From an uncultured Paracoccaceae bacterium (lineage in GTDB: Bacteria; Pseudomonadota; Alphaproteobacteria; Rhodobacterales; Rhodobacteraceae), in contig CALMJS010000027.1 in assembly GCA_937864535.1 (NCBI GenBank), forward strand, positions 1 through 34,570: DNA of 34,570 nt. The letters run 5' to 3'. Numbering within the stretch: the stretch's first letter is position 1; every line of letters starts with the position of its first letter. The notes under the pieces were generated by a model. The model saw only the letters and a program-made list of their open reading frames with translations, ran no database searches and was not told the DNA's origin. Shown here piece after piece: positions 16,685 through 23,693 of the stretch. The translations under genes were made by a program, and so were the position numbers.

Positions 16685-17653
16685 ATGCGGCTGCGTCTTA
16701 TTCCTGATAACACCAACATCAACTTTTTCGGCTATGCCAAGGTGACGTTCGGCGGCTCTATCCTGCTGCTGATCGCCTCTGCTGTGCTGTTCGTGGTGAT
16801 GGGACTGAATTTCGGCATCGATTTCCGCGGTGGCACCACGATCCGGACCGATAGCACGACCGAAGTCGACGTTGGCGTCTATCGCGCCGCCGTCGAAGAG
16901 CTGGGTCTGGGGGATGTCGTCGTCACGCAAGTGTTCGACCCGACCTTTGACGCCGATCAGCACGTGGCGATGATCCGTATCCAGGCCCAAGACGGCCAGG
17001 AGTCGATTGGCGAGGAGACAGTCGCGCAGATCGAGGCCGCGCTCTTGGCGGTCGATCCGGCCGTGACCTTTGCCAGTGTCGAATCCGTCGGGCCCAAGGT
17101 GTCTGGCGAATTGATCCAGACCGCCGTCTATGCGGTGCTGGGCGCGGTTGCGGCGATCGTTCTCTATATCTGGGTGCGGTTTGAATGGCAGTTCGCCTTG
17201 GGCGCTGTGGTCGCGCTGGCGCATGACGTCGGTCTGACCATTGGCCTGTGGGCGCTGTTCCAGATCAAGTTCGACCTCGCCACGATTGCGGCGCTGTTGA
17301 CCATTGTTGGCTATTCGATCAACGACACGGTGGTGGTGTTTGACCGCGCCCGCGAAAATCTGGTCAAGTTCAAGCAGATGCCGCTGGTTGACGTGCTGAA
17401 CCTGTCGGCGAACGAAACCCTGAGCCGGACGATGATGACCTCGGGCACCACGTTGATTGCCCTGCTGGCGCTGCTGGTTCTGGGCGGGGATGTGATCCGC
17501 GGGTTCGTGTTCGCGATCACTTGGGGGATTTTGGTTGGCACCTATTCGTCGATCTACATCGCCAAGAACATCGTGCTGATGCTGGGGGTCAAACGCGACT
17601 GGAGCAAAGAGAAAAAGCCCAGCGGCAACCAGTTCATGGATATCGATGCGTGA
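16685..17653 (+). CDS. secF: Protein translocase subunit SecF
   Basis: 322 residues. SecF partner of SecD: N-terminal helix, the signature LNFGIDFRGGTTIRTD, periplasmic domain, and a C-terminal membrane part with TIVGYSINDTVVVFDRAREN. Start ATG at 16685, two bases after the secD stop; the frame continues upstream inside secD but without family character. No strong Shine-Dalgarno, consistent with coupling to secD. Confidence 0.96.
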   Translation: MRLRLIPDNTNINFFGYAKVTFGGSILLLIASAVLFVVMGLNFGIDFRGGTTIRTDSTTEVDVGVYRAAVEELGLGDVVVTQVFDPTFDADQHVAMIRIQAQDGQESIGEETVAQIEAALLAVDPAVTFASVESVGPKVSGELIQTAVYAVLGAVAAIVLYIWVRFEWQFALGAVVALAHDVGLTIGLWALFQIKFDLATIAALLTIVGYSINDTVVVFDRARENLVKFKQMPLVDVLNLSANETLSRTMMTSGTTLIALLALLVLGGDVIRGFVFAITWGILVGTYSSIYIAKNIVLMLGVKRDWSKEKKPSGNQFMDIDA

Positions 17654-17654
17654 T

Positions 17655-17713
17655 TTGTCGGGCCCCTTTCGGGGCCCGATGCCTCCGGCGGTGGTATTTT
17701 GGGAAAGATGAAA
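17655..17713 (+). repeat. Dispersed intergenic element, copy D, with terminator-like hairpin
   Basis: After secF: a perfect hairpin TCGGGCCCC-TTTC-GGGGCCCGA (17658-17679) without a proper T-run, then the shared core GGTGGTATTTTGGGAAAGATGAA. In this copy the GGAAAGATGAAAGG end runs into the ribosome-binding site of the next gene, so the element forms the leader of the Mth938-like gene. Confidence 0.65.
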
Positions 17714-17723
17714 GGGCGTGCCG

Positions 17724-18077
17724 ATGCGGTTGACCGAGGTTGATTATTCCGATGCCAAGCCGGTTGAAGGCTATGGTCCGGGGTTTTTCCGGATCGGCGG
17801 CGAGGTTCATGAGGGCCCGATTGTCGTGACGGCCTGGTCGGTGACGCCATGGGGCGGATATGAGGATACGGCAGCTCTGACGGATCTGGCAGGCGCGGCG
17901 GATGTGGTGTTTGTCGGGACCGGTGCGCAAATCGCCCATATTCCGGCGTCATTGCGGGTGGCCTGCGAAGAGGCGGGCGTGGGCGTCGAGATCATGTCGA
18001 GCCCGGCGGCCTGTCGGACCTATAACGTGCTGGTTTCGGAAGGGCGCCGCGTCGCTTTGGCGCTGTTGCCGGTCTAA
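17724..18077 (+). CDS. Mth938-like domain protein (DUF498 family), 117 residues
   Basis: 117 residues, soluble. The sequence (GYGPGFFRIGGEVHEG at the front, ADVVFVGTGAQ, GVGVEIMSSPAACRTYNVLVSEGRRVALALLPV at the end) matches the Mth938-like family, whose mitochondrial member NDUFAF3 is a complex I assembly factor. The bacterial role is not established. The position between secDF and the ccm/hel genes is the same as that of the 117-residue ORF I recall from Rhodobacter capsulatus. ATG 17724 is chosen over GTG 17718; AAAGGG (17711-17716) lies 7 nt before the ATG. Confidence 0.85.
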   Translation: MRLTEVDYSDAKPVEGYGPGFFRIGGEVHEGPIVVTAWSVTPWGGYEDTAALTDLAGAADVVFVGTGAQIAHIPASLRVACEEAGVGVEIMSSPAACRTYNVLVSEGRRVALALLPV

Positions 18078-18114
18078 GCTTTCGCCGTGCACAGCAATCG
18101 GGTAGGTCAAAGCC

Positions 18115-18735
18115 ATGACACTGACGGTAACGGATTTGACTGTGGCGCGTGGCGGCCTGCCGGTTCTGGCGGGGCTCTCGTTTTCTGTGGAGCCGGGGCA
18201 GGTGCTGGTGCTGCGCGGGGCCAACGGGATTGGCAAGACCACGCTGTTGCGGACCTTGGCTGGATTGCAGCCTGCGGTATCGGGACAGATTGTCATGCCC
18301 GAGGACCAGGCGGCCTATGCCAGTCATGCCGATGGCGTCAAGGCCCAGCTCACCGTTGCGGAGAATCTGGCGTTCTGGGCCGAGGTCCATGGGCAGAGCG
18401 TGACCGAGGAGATTTTTGCCATCTTTGATCTGCTGGACCTGCGTCACCGACAGGCGGGAACCCTGTCCGCCGGGCAAAAGCGCCGTTTGGGGCTGGCACG
18501 GCTGGGCGTGATCGGTCGCCCGATTTTGCTACTGGATGAGCCGACGGTGTCGCTGGACCGGTTTTCGGTGAAACTCTTTGCGGATTTCATTCGGGATCGC
18601 CACTTGGCCACAGGCGGGGTGGCGGTGATTGCCACCCATATCGACCTTGGCCTCGAGGCGCGGGAACTGGATCTGGAGCCCTATCGGGCAAGGCCGGGCG
18701 ATGTAACCGGTAGCAGCGACGAGGCGTTTTTGTGA
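18115..18735 (+). CDS. ccmA: Cytochrome c maturation ATP-binding protein CcmA
   Basis: 206 residues, ATPase of the CcmAB complex that frees holo-CcmE from CcmC during haem delivery. Walker A GANGIGKTT, Q-loop area (DQAAYASHADGVK), signature LSAGQKRRLGLARL, Walker B ILLLDEPTVSLD, and H-loop IATHIDLGLE are all present. Equivalent to HelA of Rhodobacter capsulatus. Its stop overlaps the ccmB GTG start. Confidence 0.95.
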   Translation: MTLTVTDLTVARGGLPVLAGLSFSVEPGQVLVLRGANGIGKTTLLRTLAGLQPAVSGQIVMPEDQAAYASHADGVKAQLTVAENLAFWAEVHGQSVTEEIFAIFDLLDLRHRQAGTLSAGQKRRLGLARLGVIGRPILLLDEPTVSLDRFSVKLFADFIRDRHLATGGVAVIATHIDLGLEARELDLEPYRARPGDVTGSSDEAFL

Positions 18736-19388
18736 AGGCGCTGCTGCTCAGGGATTTGCGACTGGCGGTTCGGGCCGGCGGCGGCTTTGGCCTCGGGCTG
18801 GCGTTTTTCCTGATTGTCGTGGTGCTGGTGCCCTTTGGCGTCGGACCAAAGACCGAGGTTCTGACCCCGATTGCGGGAGGGATTCTCTGGATTGCCGCGC
18901 TGCTGGCGTGCCTGTTGTCACTGGACCGGATTTTCGCGCTCGATCACGAGGACGGGTCATTGGCGTTGCTGGCGACCTCGCCGTTGCCGATGGAGGGCGT
19001 CGCGCTGATCAAGGCGCTGGCGCATTGGCTGACCACTGGATTGCCGCTGACGCTCGCGGCGCCGGCGCTGGGCATATTGTTGCATCTGGACGGCGGGGCC
19101 TATGGCTATCTGGTCGCCTCGCTGGCGCTGGGAACGCCTGCGTTGTCGATGATCGGCACCTTTGGCGCGGCGCTGACGGTGGGGTTGAAACGCGGCGGGC
19201 TGTTGATGTCGTTGCTGGTTCTGCCACTCTATGTCCCGACGTTGATCTTTGGCGCCGAGGCTGTACGCCGCGGGACCGAGGCGATGGAGGTCACCACGCC
19301 GTTCATCATGCTGGGGGGCATTACCGCGGGCGTTTTCGCGCTCTTGCCCTTTGCCGCAGCGGCGGCATTACGGATCAATCTTCGGTGA
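18732..19388 (+). CDS. ccmB: Cytochrome c maturation membrane protein CcmB
   Basis: 218 residues with six predicted membrane segments; begins MKALLLRDLRLAVRAGGGFG, typical of CcmB/HelB. Family segments include ALDHEDGSLALLATSPLPM and LPLYVPTLIFGAEAV. Start codon is GTG in a GTGA overlap with the ccmA stop. With CcmA it forms an ABC-type complex acting on CcmC-CcmE. Confidence 0.94.
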   Translation: MKALLLRDLRLAVRAGGGFGLGLAFFLIVVVLVPFGVGPKTEVLTPIAGGILWIAALLACLLSLDRIFALDHEDGSLALLATSPLPMEGVALIKALAHWLTTGLPLTLAAPALGILLHLDGGAYGYLVASLALGTPALSMIGTFGAALTVGLKRGGLLMSLLVLPLYVPTLIFGAEAVRRGTEAMEVTTPFIMLGGITAGVFALLPFAAAAALRINLR

Positions 19389-19429
19389 GCGGCCTTGGCC
19401 GTGCCGTCATGGGAGGATAATTGGGTCAC

Positions 19430-20158
19430 ATGTCGATCTGGGAATATGCCAACCCGAAAAAATTCATGGCCACCACCGCGCCGGTGGTGCCGTGGATCTT
19501 TGGCCTGTCGCTGGTCCTGCTGGCTGTCGGCCTGTTCTGGGGTCTGTTTCTGACGCCCGCCGCCGAGAATTTCGGCGCGACGGTCAAAATTCTCTTTGTC
19601 CACGTCCCCAGCGCCCTGATGGCGATCAATGCGTGGCTGATGATGCTGGTGGCTTCGCTGATCTGGCTGGTTCGGCGTCACCATGTGTCTGCATTGGCTG
19701 CCAAGGCTGCGGCGCCGATCGGCATGGTGATGACGCTGATTGCACTGGTTACCGGCGCGATCTGGGGCCAACCGACTTGGGGCACATGGTGGGAGTGGGA
19801 GCCGCGCCTGACGGCGTTCCTGATCCTGTTCCTGTTCTATATCGGCTATATGGCGCTCTGGGCGGCGATCGAGGACCCGGATACGGCGGCGGACCTTACG
19901 GGGGTTTTGTGTCTGGTGGGATCGGTGTTTGCGGTGCTGTCGCGCTATGCGGTCCGGTTCTGGTCGCAGGGCCTGCATCAGGACTCGACGTTTTCGGCGG
20001 ATAAGGAAACCCATATCGACATGGCCTATTGGTATCCGTCGGTGATTTGCATGCTGGGGTTTGTGCTGTTGTTCGTCGCCCTCGTGTTGATGCGCACGCA
20101 TACGGAAATTCGGCTCAGACGCGCTTCGGCGCTGGAAACCCGTGCACGGAGAGCATGA
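19430..20158 (+). CDS. ccmC: Haem-handling protein CcmC
   Basis: 242 residues from ATG 19430 (MSIWEYANP, the usual CcmC start). A TTG at 19421 is better spaced from GGGAGG (19411-19416) and would add three residues. Six membrane segments. The WWD haem-binding loop reads WGTWWEWEPRLT, whereas the family consensus is WGTWWVWDARLT-like, so the acidic residue after the last Trp is Glu instead of Asp. The two axial-ligand histidines are present (VHVPSA and GLHQDSTF). CcmC loads haem on CcmE, which is not encoded in this window. Overlaps ccmD by 4 nt. Confidence 0.93.
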   Translation: MSIWEYANPKKFMATTAPVVPWIFGLSLVLLAVGLFWGLFLTPAAENFGATVKILFVHVPSALMAINAWLMMLVASLIWLVRRHHVSALAAKAAAPIGMVMTLIALVTGAIWGQPTWGTWWEWEPRLTAFLILFLFYIGYMALWAAIEDPDTAADLTGVLCLVGSVFAVLSRYAVRFWSQGLHQDSTFSADKETHIDMAYWYPSVICMLGFVLLFVALVLMRTHTEIRLRRASALETRARRA

Positions 20159-20304
20159 TGATTGATCTGGGAAAACACACCGCCAGCGTCCTGAGCGCCT
20201 ATGGCGTCACGATTGTCCTCTTGGCGGCGTTGATCGGCGTGACGCTGGTACAGGCGCGGCGGGCCAAGGCACGTTTGGCGCAGGTGGAGGCGGACAATGG
20301 CTAA
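20155..20304 (+). CDS. ccmD: Haem exporter protein CcmD
   Basis: 49 residues, small single-pass membrane protein that stabilises the CcmABC-CcmE complex. One helix (SVLSAYGVTIVLLAALIGVTL) followed by the positively charged ARRAKARLAQVEA tail typical of CcmD. Two adjacent ATGs (20155 and 20158) are possible; 20155 overlaps the ccmC stop. It overlaps ccmG by 8 nt. Corresponds to the small ORF between helC and helX in Rhodobacter. Confidence 0.9.
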   Translation: MMIDLGKHTASVLSAYGVTIVLLAALIGVTLVQARRAKARLAQVEADNG

Positions 20305-20845
20305 GCTGCCCTTGCTCTCGGTCATTCCGCTGGTGGCCTTTGCCGGAATTGCGGGTCTGTTTCTGGGGGGCATGTACCTCAAGGATCGGCCGGGGAATGA
20401 ACTGCCCTCGACGCTGATTGGCCAGCAGGCTCCGGTCCTTTCCGGCGAGGCGATCACGGGAACCGACCTGCTGACGGCTGCCGATCTGGCGGCGGGTGAG
20501 GTGACGGTGGTCAATTTCTGGGCGAGCTGGTGTCCGCCGTGCAAAGTGGAGCATCCGGTCCTGCTGCAGATGGCGGCGGATGGCGTTCGTGTCGCCGGCG
20601 TCAATTTCCGCGACGAAGCGGCAGCGGCGGCCGAGTATCTGGCCAAGGAAGGCAATCCGTTCTTTGCGACCGGATTTGACCCGCGCGGCCGTGTCAGCAT
20701 CGACTGGGGCGTTACCGCGCCGCCCGAGACCTTTATCATTGATGGCGATGGAACGATCCTGTTCCGGTTTGCCGGACCGCTGGTTGGCACCGATTACGAG
20801 GATCGGTTTGTGCCTGCCCTAGAGGCGGCGCTGAACGGCGAGTGA
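20297..20845 (+). CDS. ccmG: Periplasmic thioredoxin-like protein CcmG (DsbE/HelX)
   Basis: 182 residues. N-terminal membrane anchor (LLSVIPLVAFAGIAGLFLGG) and a periplasmic thioredoxin fold with active site WASWCPPCKVEHP and the cis-Pro region TAPPETFIIDGDG. Reduces apocytochrome c cysteines before haem ligation. Last gene of the ccmABCDG run; it ends directly against the stop of the convergent gene, with no room for a terminator. CcmE, F, H and I must lie elsewhere. Confidence 0.95.
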   Translation: MAKLPLLSVIPLVAFAGIAGLFLGGMYLKDRPGNELPSTLIGQQAPVLSGEAITGTDLLTAADLAAGEVTVVNFWASWCPPCKVEHPVLLQMAADGVRVAGVNFRDEAAAAAEYLAKEGNPFFATGFDPRGRVSIDWGVTAPPETFIIDGDGTILFRFAGPLVGTDYEDRFVPALEAALNGE

Positions 20846-21304
20846 TCAGCAGGCCATAGCGGCCTGCACCCCGTATTCCATCGCGGCGCGGTGCGCCATG
20901 CTGGTCAGATCATAGCGCAGGGCGGGCTCTCCGACCTCGAGCACGACGAGCAGATCAACCGCCTCCAGCTCGCAATCTTGGAGATGTGCTGCGCTATAGA
21001 TAAACACATCATCGATGATTTTATCTGACTGCGAACTGACGGCGATATCGGGGTAGTCCTCGGCGCGTTCCTCGGTCAGGACGGCAAAGCCATTCGCGGC
21101 CTCGATACAGTCGCGCCATTCGCTGGCGTCCTGTCCCCAGATATTGACCTGTACGCAGCTACCTACGGCAAACACCTCGGCCAGACCGCGCCGCCAGCGG
21201 TCGGTCGTTTCCTCATGGGCGATCAGCACCACCGCATAGGCCCGGTTTTCGGGCAGTCGCGGGAAGCCTTGGTCGGCCGGGATCTTGATGTGGGCAAGCT
21301 GCAT
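20846..21304 (-). CDS. Uncharacterised protein, 152 residues
   Basis: I do not recognise this family with confidence. The protein is soluble, acidic and has no signal peptide or membrane segment; it begins MQLAHIKIPADQGFPRLPENRAY and contains YAVVLIAHEET, NIWGQDASEWRDCIEAANGF and DLLVVLEVGEPALRYDLTSM. ATG 21304 is preferred to ATG 21310 because AGAGG lies 7 nt before it. It converges with ccmG and diverges from the Hint-domain gene across a GANTC-rich gap, so it may be cell-cycle regulated (inference). Confidence 0.65.
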   Translation of the reverse strand: MQLAHIKIPADQGFPRLPENRAYAVVLIAHEETTDRWRRGLAEVFAVGSCVQVNIWGQDASEWRDCIEAANGFAVLTEERAEDYPDIAVSSQSDKIIDDVFIYSAAHLQDCELEAVDLLVVLEVGEPALRYDLTSMAHRAAMEYGVQAAMAC

Positions 21305-21316
21305 ATCCATACCTCT

Positions 21317-21417
21317 GAGTCACCATTACAGAGGGGATTCTTCAAACCGGATTCGGGGGTTATCCTGTGGACAGAGTCAAAGGAGTCAGGGGTAAGCCTG
21401 TGGATAAAATGTGAATC
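21317..21417. promoter_or_regulatory. GANTC cluster with DnaA box (possible CcrM/GcrA/DnaA-controlled region)
   Basis: Six GANTC sites (starts at 21317, 21336, 21350, 21374, 21383, 21413) in 101 bp, the target of the alphaproteobacterial cell-cycle methylase CcrM. A perfect DnaA box (TTATCCACA on -, 21399-21407) lies among them. The box is part of a 15-nt imperfect direct repeat (21359-21373 and 21392-21406) spaced 33 bp, about three helical turns. It occupies the divergent promoter region of the two flanking genes. Confidence 0.55.
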
Positions 21418-21525
21418 CCTCGCTGCACCTGCACCATTGATCCGCGCGACACGCTTTTGGCTATCTAAGACCTACTCTTGCGTCGGTCGTAACCGATACG
21501 ACACAGCCAGATGCGGAGGTAGGTC

Positions 21526-22554
21526 ATGCCGATGTCGCAAAAGTGGGTTTGGTACAGTTCCAGTTGCTGGCCGGGGTTTGATCCTGCGGCTCACGATAAC
21601 CTGTGTACTGGTGGCAATGGTCTGGCGTTGGACCCGCAGGCGCTGGTCTGCCCCGCCCCCGAGGCCGAGTGTCACTGGCTGGGCGGCCGTGTCGCAGGGG
21701 CCGATTTCGGGCGTTACCCCAAGGAGGTCGGATTGTTCGCCAATTCGACCGTGGTTATGGATGGGATGGTCTTTGGCGGGCTTCGGCTTGAGGTGACGCT
21801 CTTTACCGATGGAACTTGGGGCGCGGTCCTTCTGGATGATGCTCTCCCGCATGTCGGGGCCGAGCGTTTGGGGGCTGTCGTGCTGGACGGCTATGACAGC
21901 CGCGATTATTGCGCAAGCCTTCCCCGCGCCGAGGCACAATTCGTCTGCTACACGGCGGGGACTCTGATCGAGACACCCAGCGGGCCGCGTCGGGTTGAAA
22001 TGCTTAAACACGGCGATCAGGTCCTGACGGTGGACCACGGTGCGCAACAAATCCGCTGGACCGGACGGCGCAAGGTATCGGGCCGTGGTGCCTCTGCTCC
22101 GATCGTCATCGACGCCGGTGCCTTGGGCAATAGTGCGGCGGTTGTGGTGTCACCGACCCACCGGATTGTTCTGGACGGGCCGATGGTGTCACTGATCTTT
22201 GGCGTCGAACAGGTGCTGGTCGAAGCGCAGCATCTGGTGAACGGGACGTCTGTCCGTCAAATGGGGTTTGCCGAGGTGGATTATGTCCACTTTGTCTGCG
22301 ACCGCCACGAGATCGTCGCGCTCCACGGTCTGCTGTCCGAGAGCCTGCTGCCGAGCAAGGAGACGCTGGAGGTGTTGCCACGCCGCGATCGCAATCGGTT
22401 GCTGCGTGCCGTTCCGGAACTGCGGCACGGGTTTGCCGCCTATGGACCGGCTGCCCGGATGTGCCTGACGGGGGAGGAAGCCGCGGTTCTGTTGGCGGCA
22501 ACTGGACATCGAACCCCGGCCCAAGCAAAAGGCCAGCGCGTGGCGCTGGCCTAG
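21526..22554 (+). CDS. Hint (hedgehog/intein)-domain protein
   Basis: 342 residues. An N-terminal region of about 138 residues (Cys-rich start, then FGRYPKEVGLFANSTVVMDG and VLLDDALPHVG) precedes a Hint module beginning at Cys141: CYTAGTLIETPSGPRRV, then GDQVLTVDHGAQQIRWTGRR, the block-B-like SPTHRI (Thr211, His212) and HFVCDRHEIVALHG. Hint-domain proteins of this type are numerous in Rhodobacterales and are often linked to secreted or toxin-like proteins; their processing activity is mostly unproved. No signal peptide is visible. ATG 21526 follows GGAGG at 21513-21517; a second ATG (21532) is possible. Confidence 0.82.
   Translation: MPMSQKWVWYSSSCWPGFDPAAHDNLCTGGNGLALDPQALVCPAPEAECHWLGGRVAGADFGRYPKEVGLFANSTVVMDGMVFGGLRLEVTLFTDGTWGAVLLDDALPHVGAERLGAVVLDGYDSRDYCASLPRAEAQFVCYTAGTLIETPSGPRRVEMLKHGDQVLTVDHGAQQIRWTGRRKVSGRGASAPIVIDAGALGNSAAVVVSPTHRIVLDGPMVSLIFGVEQVLVEAQHLVNGTSVRQMGFAEVDYVHFVCDRHEIVALHGLLSESLLPSKETLEVLPRRDRNRLLRAVPELRHGFAAYGPAARMCLTGEEAAVLLAATGHRTPAQAKGQRVALA
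22530..22552. terminator. Hairpin overlapping the 3' end of the Hint gene
   Basis: AGGCCAGCG (22530-22538) pairs perfectly with CGCTGGCCT (22544-22552), and AAAA precedes it. It covers the last codons and the stop codon. On the minus strand it is followed by TTTT, so it would act as terminator for the convergent VPLPA-CTERM gene. Confidence 0.65.
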
Positions 22555-22566
22555 AAGAGTCAGACG

Positions 22567-23211
22567 TTACCGGCGACGTTTGCGTAGCGCAGCGCCAGCC
22601 AAGAGCGCCGACCCCAGCAGCGGCAAGCCAGCAGGCAGCGGCACAGCCGGAAGCTGTGGCTCTGACGGATTGGTCTCGAACACCACGTTTTCGCCGGTGA
22701 TGCTCAGTTGATAGCCGTAGGTTCTGATGGTGCCGTCCACGGGCGTGCCCTGATAGCCGGTGATAAAGGTCTGCGGATCAAGCCCGTAGTAATCGCAACA
22801 CAGACCAATCATCGCCAGATAGGTTCCGCTGGCAAGCGTGGTCGACAGATAGGGATCAAGCGACGAGATCGAGCCGTCGTCGAACCCCTGCTCGCCGGTG
22901 TCATCGTCGCTCTCGGACAGGTAGTCGCTGGTGGTCAGCGAGCCGTCATACGAAAATAGCGCCATATAGAGGTCGGGTTCATTCGTCGCCACCCCAAATC
23001 CGTATCCGAAAAAGTCGAGCGTGGTCAGCCCGCCAGAAGTCGAAAAGATGACCTGGTCCATGATGACGTAGCGGTCGATTTCTTCGTTCTCGGCAATGAA
23101 TTCTTCGTGCGCCACGACATCACCGACGTAAACAACAGTCACGGCTTGCGCTTGGGCGGCGGTGAGGAGGGCGAGCGATGTAAGGGCTGCGACCTTGGGG
23201 AGCGAGATCAT
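22567..23211 (-). CDS. Secreted protein with VPLPA-CTERM sorting tail (DVUA0089-like)
   Basis: 214 residues from ATG 23211, preceded by GAAAGG at good spacing; an upstream in-frame ATG (23253) would bury the signal peptide. Signal peptide MISLPKVAALTSLALLTAAQ, cut near AQA. The body (YMALFSYDGSL, SESDDDTGEQGFDDGSISS, LDPYLSTTLASGTYLAMIGL, YGYQLSITGENV) resembles the DVUA0089-type domain found in many PEP-CTERM-like proteins, with an acidic stretch that may bind calcium. The C-terminus has VPLPAGLPLLGSALLAGAAL plus RKRRR. Probably sorted to the surface by an exosortase encoded elsewhere. Confidence 0.8.
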   Translation of the reverse strand: MISLPKVAALTSLALLTAAQAQAVTVVYVGDVVAHEEFIAENEEIDRYVIMDQVIFSTSGGLTTLDFFGYGFGVATNEPDLYMALFSYDGSLTTSDYLSESDDDTGEQGFDDGSISSLDPYLSTTLASGTYLAMIGLCCDYYGLDPQTFITGYQGTPVDGTIRTYGYQLSITGENVVFETNPSEPQLPAVPLPAGLPLLGSALLAGAALRKRRR

Positions 23212-23249
23212 GTATAGCCTTTCGGTGGTATTTATATGCGAAAGTGTAG

Positions 23250-23264
23250 TCACAACCTTTGTGA
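23250..23264 (-). promoter_or_regulatory. Inverted repeat TCACAA-CCT-TTGTGA upstream of VPLPA-CTERM gene
   Basis: A perfect 6-3-6 inverted repeat centred about 46 nt before the ATG at 23211. Seven bases further out lies GTTAAC-TATTG-GTCAAC (23271-23287), a 6-5-6 inverted repeat with one mismatch. Both are plausible operators; the regulator is unknown. Confidence 0.4.
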
Positions 23265-23339
23265 TGCCGCGTTAACTATTGGTCAACCTTTTTCATTCTG
23301 GCCTGTCGCAATTCCCGCTGGCGCTGTGTCCGGAAAACA

Positions 23340-23385
23340 AAAAGCCCCGTCAGAGACTGACGCATTCCGTCTGGTGGGAGTTCTG
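23340..23385 (+). repeat. 46-nt island-edge repeat, left copy
   Basis: AAAAGCCCCGTC, then GACTGACGCATTCCG and TGGTGGGAGTTCTG, separated by 3 and 2 variable bases relative to the right copy (33112-33157, minus strand). In this copy CGTCAG-AGA-CTGACG forms a 6-bp hairpin. Read on -, that hairpin is followed by GGGGCTTTTTGTTTT, so it may also act as a terminator in that direction. Confidence 0.75.
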
Positions 23386-23393
23386 CAACAAAA

Positions 23394-23430
23394 GGCCTGT
23401 CGCGCACGTCGCGGCAGGCTCTTGTTTTTT
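23394..23430 (+). terminator. Rho-independent terminator just inside the left repeat
   Basis: GCCTGTCGCG (23395-23404) pairs with CGCGGCAGGC (23410-23419, one G-T wobble) around loop CACGT, followed by TCTTGTTTTTT. No protein gene on + ends before it, so it would terminate either read-through or a short untranslated transcript that includes the 46-nt repeat. Confidence 0.75.
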
Positions 23431-23693
23431 ATAGATATTCGCGTGACGCTGACAGGCGCTTTCTGATGCCCTTCTCCGAGAAAATTTTCTCGGACGCATT
23501 TTTCTTGGCGTTTTCGAAGATTTCCGTTTCGTAAACGAAGGCTATAGCCAATCTCTCTTTCGGACAAGGCTTGAACCCATCCAGACGGATAGGCTTGCGG
23601 GAAATCTCCCGCATTAACTTCATCATCGCGCAACAGCATGTAATCAGGTCGAAGATTCGACTTGAGGCTGGACCGCGTTTGCCCGAGGTCCAG

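Larger units (their letters stand above)
23212..23693. other. Intergenic region between VPLPA-CTERM gene and transposase-like gene
   Basis: About 480 bp with no convincing gene. From left to right it holds the promoter region of the minus-strand VPLPA-CTERM gene with two inverted repeats (23250-23264, 23271-23287), the 46-nt repeat (23340-23385), a strong terminator hairpin (23394-23430), an 18-bp perfect palindrome (23476-23493) and an AT-rich leader to the transposase-like gene. A frame on the minus strand and an upstream extension of the transposase frame (TTG at 23571) cross it but look non-coding. Confidence 0.6.

Noticed and set aside
21359-21417. Replication origin
   Set aside because: Only one perfect DnaA box and no AT-rich unwinding element or origin-linked genes; a regulatory region is more likely.
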